This document shows positions 5,972 through 7,048 of a stretch of 7,048 bases of DNA, in pieces. Where the stretch lies: contig QKIM01000103.1 in assembly GCA_003249585.1 (NCBI GenBank), forward strand, positions 1-7,048, written 5' to 3'. The notes under the pieces are model-generated. The model had not been told where the DNA came from, searched no databases, and worked only from the letters and a program-made list of their open reading frames with translations. This DNA comes from Deltaproteobacteria bacterium (GTDB taxonomy: Bacteria; Myxococcota_A; Polyangia; HGW-17). Every line of letters begins with the position of its first letter. The first letter of the stretch is position 1. Both the position numbers and the translations under genes were made by a program.

Positions 5972-5979
5972 ATAAGACC

Positions 5980-6008
5980 ACTTTAAATTACATTGTAGGA
6001 GCAGTCAA
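5980..6008 (-). promoter_or_regulatory. Candidate sigma70-type promoter of the six-gene operon
   Basis: On the minus strand TTGACT (-35, 6003-6008; 5 of 6 matches to TTGACA) is followed by exactly 17 bp and TAAAGT (-10, 5980-5985; 4 of 6 to TATAAT). The area is locally AT-rich. Transcription would start near 5973, giving a leader of about 40 nt before the microprotein ATG. A second hexamer, TACAAT, lies inside the spacer but has no matching -35. Confidence 0.55.
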
Positions 6009-6068
6009 GATTCCGGTGCGTTTTTTCGATCCTGCCCCCTGGTCTGGATTTTTTCTCTTTTTGGAGGG

Positions 6069-6401
6069 TTACTCCTCCAGGCAGGCGTTGTACTCGGACA
6101 GGTCGTCCTCACACTCTTCACAGTACGAACGATCGTCCACGCATTCAGGCTCACAGTCACCCAGACACTCCAGCAGGGACTGAAGGGAAGACAGACACGC
6201 AGGGTAACTCGATTCCGTATATTCGTACATCTGCGTGCCAGAATCGATGCAACTCACGTAGTTGGCATCATCTGTACAGGGGTCTTCAGCGACTTTCGTG
6301 CACCAGATTTCAATATTTTCATCAGGAACCTCGGTATCGTAGAGACCACATCCACCGGCGAGCACAGCGAAGGCAAGAATGAAAAAAAAGGAAAACTTCA
6401 T
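6069..6401 (-). CDS. Small cysteine-rich outer-membrane-type lipoprotein, function unknown
   Basis: Starting at ATG 6401 this is 110 residues. MKFSFFFILAFAVLAGGC is a classic lipoprotein signal peptide with lipobox LAGGC, and Cys18 would be lipidated. The next residue is Gly, not Asp, so no inner-membrane retention signal is seen and outer-membrane sorting is likely. The mature part is acidic and holds ten more cysteines (34, 42, 51, 69, 79, 83, 87, 94, 97, 107), an even number consistent with up to five disulfides. The spacing C-x3-C-x3-C-x6-C-x2-C in the second half is striking. An in-frame GTG at 6410 would add three residues; neither start has a clear RBS, and ATG is preferred because it gives the standard signal peptide. 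I recognise no family. Such Cys-rich lipoproteins are frequent in Myxococcota and related groups, as far as I recall. Coding is less GC-rich than in the operon downstream. Confidence 0.85.
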   Translation of the reverse strand: MKFSFFFILAFAVLAGGCGLYDTEVPDENIEIWCTKVAEDPCTDDANYVSCIDSGTQMYEYTESSYPACLSSLQSLLECLGDCEPECVDDRSYCEECEDDLSEYNACLEE

Positions 6402-6442
6402 GATATTCACATATTAATAAATCAAAAGAGTGATCGGGGGCC

Positions 6443-6471
6443 ACGATAGCATGCGAAACGCGCCGTGACAA
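6443..6471 (-). promoter_or_regulatory. Candidate promoter of the Cys-rich lipoprotein gene
   Basis: On the minus strand TTGTCA (-35, 6466-6471; 5 of 6 matches) and TATCGT (-10, 6443-6448; 4 of 6) are separated by exactly 17 bp, in the 84-bp gap between the membrane-protein gene and the lipoprotein gene. The predicted start near 6436 gives a leader of about 35 nt, whose last part is AT-rich with no clear RBS. Confidence 0.45.
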
Positions 6472-6485
6472 ACAATGGCGGACCG

Positions 6486-6959
6486 CTATGCATAATCGTA
6501 ATGCCTCCTTCTCCTCTGAATGCAGACAAAGAGCACAAACGCTCCCAACACCCCCCAAAGAAGGAAAAGGGGATAGAATTCCATGAAAAAGGAGTCGTAA
6601 TAAAACTGCGCGTAGTAATCGCCACCGGAATGTACTCTCAGGTCTATTTTTCTTCCTTTGAGAAAGCTCCCATAGAGCAGCTTCTTGGATATCTTCCCGT
6701 GATAAATGGTTTTCTTATACATGACATCGAGACCATAGGTATCTGACCCCAAGCCCCGACCGGAACTGAAGACCTCCGACTTCAGTATGGTCGCCCCCAC
6801 CATTTTCTCCGCCGTGAGCCAGCTTCGAAATTCGACGGCGGTCAAGACCCCAAGCACTACTGCAGCCAAAGCACTTAATTTCAGCCTGATATCCCTCTTT
6901 TTCTTCAGTTCTGTGATAAAATTTTCCGCATCAACTTCTGGTAACTTTTCTGTCTCCAT
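6486..6959 (-). CDS. Two-span membrane protein with DUF3592-like layout
   Basis: This 157-residue protein has a charged cytosolic N-terminus (1-26, rich in Glu and Lys), membrane span 1 (about 27-46), an extracytoplasmic beta-rich region (about 50-122), span 2 (about 126-148), and a basic tail beginning QRRRRHYDY. The middle section has a strand pattern, YGLDVMYKKTIYHGKI (75-90), then a turn with KGRKIDLRVHSGGD (101-114). This mirrors DUF3592 proteins, in which a short domain between two spans carries Y-x-V-x-Y-x-V-x-G and a later V-x-V-x-Y-x-P segment. The match is by eye and loose. The start ATG 6959 has AGGA (6965-6968) 5 nt upstream and a TATAAT box just beyond it. It lies upstream of the lipoprotein gene on the same strand, 84 bp apart. 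Function is unknown. Confidence 0.82.
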   Translation of the reverse strand: METEKLPEVDAENFITELKKKRDIRLKLSALAAVVLGVLTAVEFRSWLTAEKMVGATILKSEVFSSGRGLGSDTYGLDVMYKKTIYHGKISKKLLYGSFLKGRKIDLRVHSGGDYYAQFYYDSFFMEFYPLFLLWGVLGAFVLFVCIQRRRRHYDYA

Positions 6960-6977
6960 AAAAGTCCTTTTTACCTT

Positions 6978-6983
6978 ATTATA
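6978..6983 (-). promoter_or_regulatory. Perfect TATAAT -10 box upstream of the DUF3592-like gene
   Basis: TATAAT reads on the minus strand at 6978-6983, about 19 nt before ATG 6959, with the RBS AGGA between them. The leader would be only about 12 nt. No recognisable TTGACA lies 16-18 bp upstream, so the -35 is weak or activator-dependent. Confidence 0.45.
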
Positions 6984-7048
6984 TCGGCGTGGAATGAACC
7001 GGCAGCACCGTTGGTTGGCTGGTTTAGGAGCCGGATTATTGGCTTGCC

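Noticed and set aside
5931..5973. Short frame starting MWDISPHG at 5973 on the minus strand, overlapping the microprotein start
   Set aside because: It begins at the predicted transcription start with no RBS, is about 15 codons and polar, and competes with a much better supported frame.
6058..6085. Hairpin GGAGG/CCTCC around the lipoprotein stop as an intrinsic terminator
   Set aside because: In the minus-strand direction the hairpin is followed by A-runs, not T-runs, so it lacks the U-tract needed. On the plus strand the T-run precedes the hairpin.
6999..7034. CCGGC...GCCGG inverted repeat near the right edge
   Set aside because: It has only 5-bp arms 26 bases apart, no T-run and no visible gene ending there. 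At this GC content it is easily chance.

Overview
The window looks like a stretch of a Gram-negative bacterial chromosome, most likely from a deltaproteobacterial or myxobacterial-type lineage. The evidence is a Ser/Thr kinase with the HRDVTPQN / GKINYMAPE motif style common in that group, a lipobox lipoprotein very rich in cysteine, and a NagZ-type glycosidase. This placement is inference; no rRNA or other phylogenetic marker is present. Base composition is GC-rich from about 1 to 5840 and visibly more AT-rich from about 5840 to the right end.

Layout: (1) Bases 1-909, minus strand: the N-terminal 303 codons of an exported or membrane-anchored protein of unknown function, cut by the left edge. 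(2) Bases 1029-1814, plus strand: a fumarylacetoacetate hydrolase (FAH) family enzyme starting at GTG, divergent from gene 1. (3) Bases 1823-5932, minus strand: a compact run of six genes. In transcription order they are a 28-residue single-span membrane microprotein, a 66-residue four-cysteine protein, a ROK-family sugar kinase, a NagZ-like glycoside hydrolase family 3 beta-N-acetylglucosaminidase, a tail-anchored Ser/Thr protein kinase, and a small two-span membrane protein. The junctions are a 6-nt gap, a 1-nt gap, then overlaps of 4, 8 and 1 nt, which strongly suggests one translationally coupled operon. A plausible sigma70-type promoter lies at 5980-6008. (4) Bases 6069-6401, minus strand: a small Cys-rich lipoprotein with its own candidate promoter. 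(5) Bases 6486-6959, minus strand: a two-span membrane protein with a DUF3592-like layout. The last 89 bases hold only its promoter and RBS and no other gene.

How the genes may work together: NagZ releases GlcNAc from peptidoglycan turnover fragments, and a ROK kinase beside it could phosphorylate GlcNAc (or glucose), so the centre of the operon reads as cell-wall recycling. The tail-anchored kinase and the three small proteins fused to this unit by overlapping start and stop codons are the unusual part. They suggest, without proving, that envelope-derived sugar metabolism is tied to a membrane phosphorylation signal. No mobile element, CRISPR array, tRNA or rRNA was seen. No convincing intrinsic terminator was found either, including at the 8-bp convergent junction at 1815-1822.
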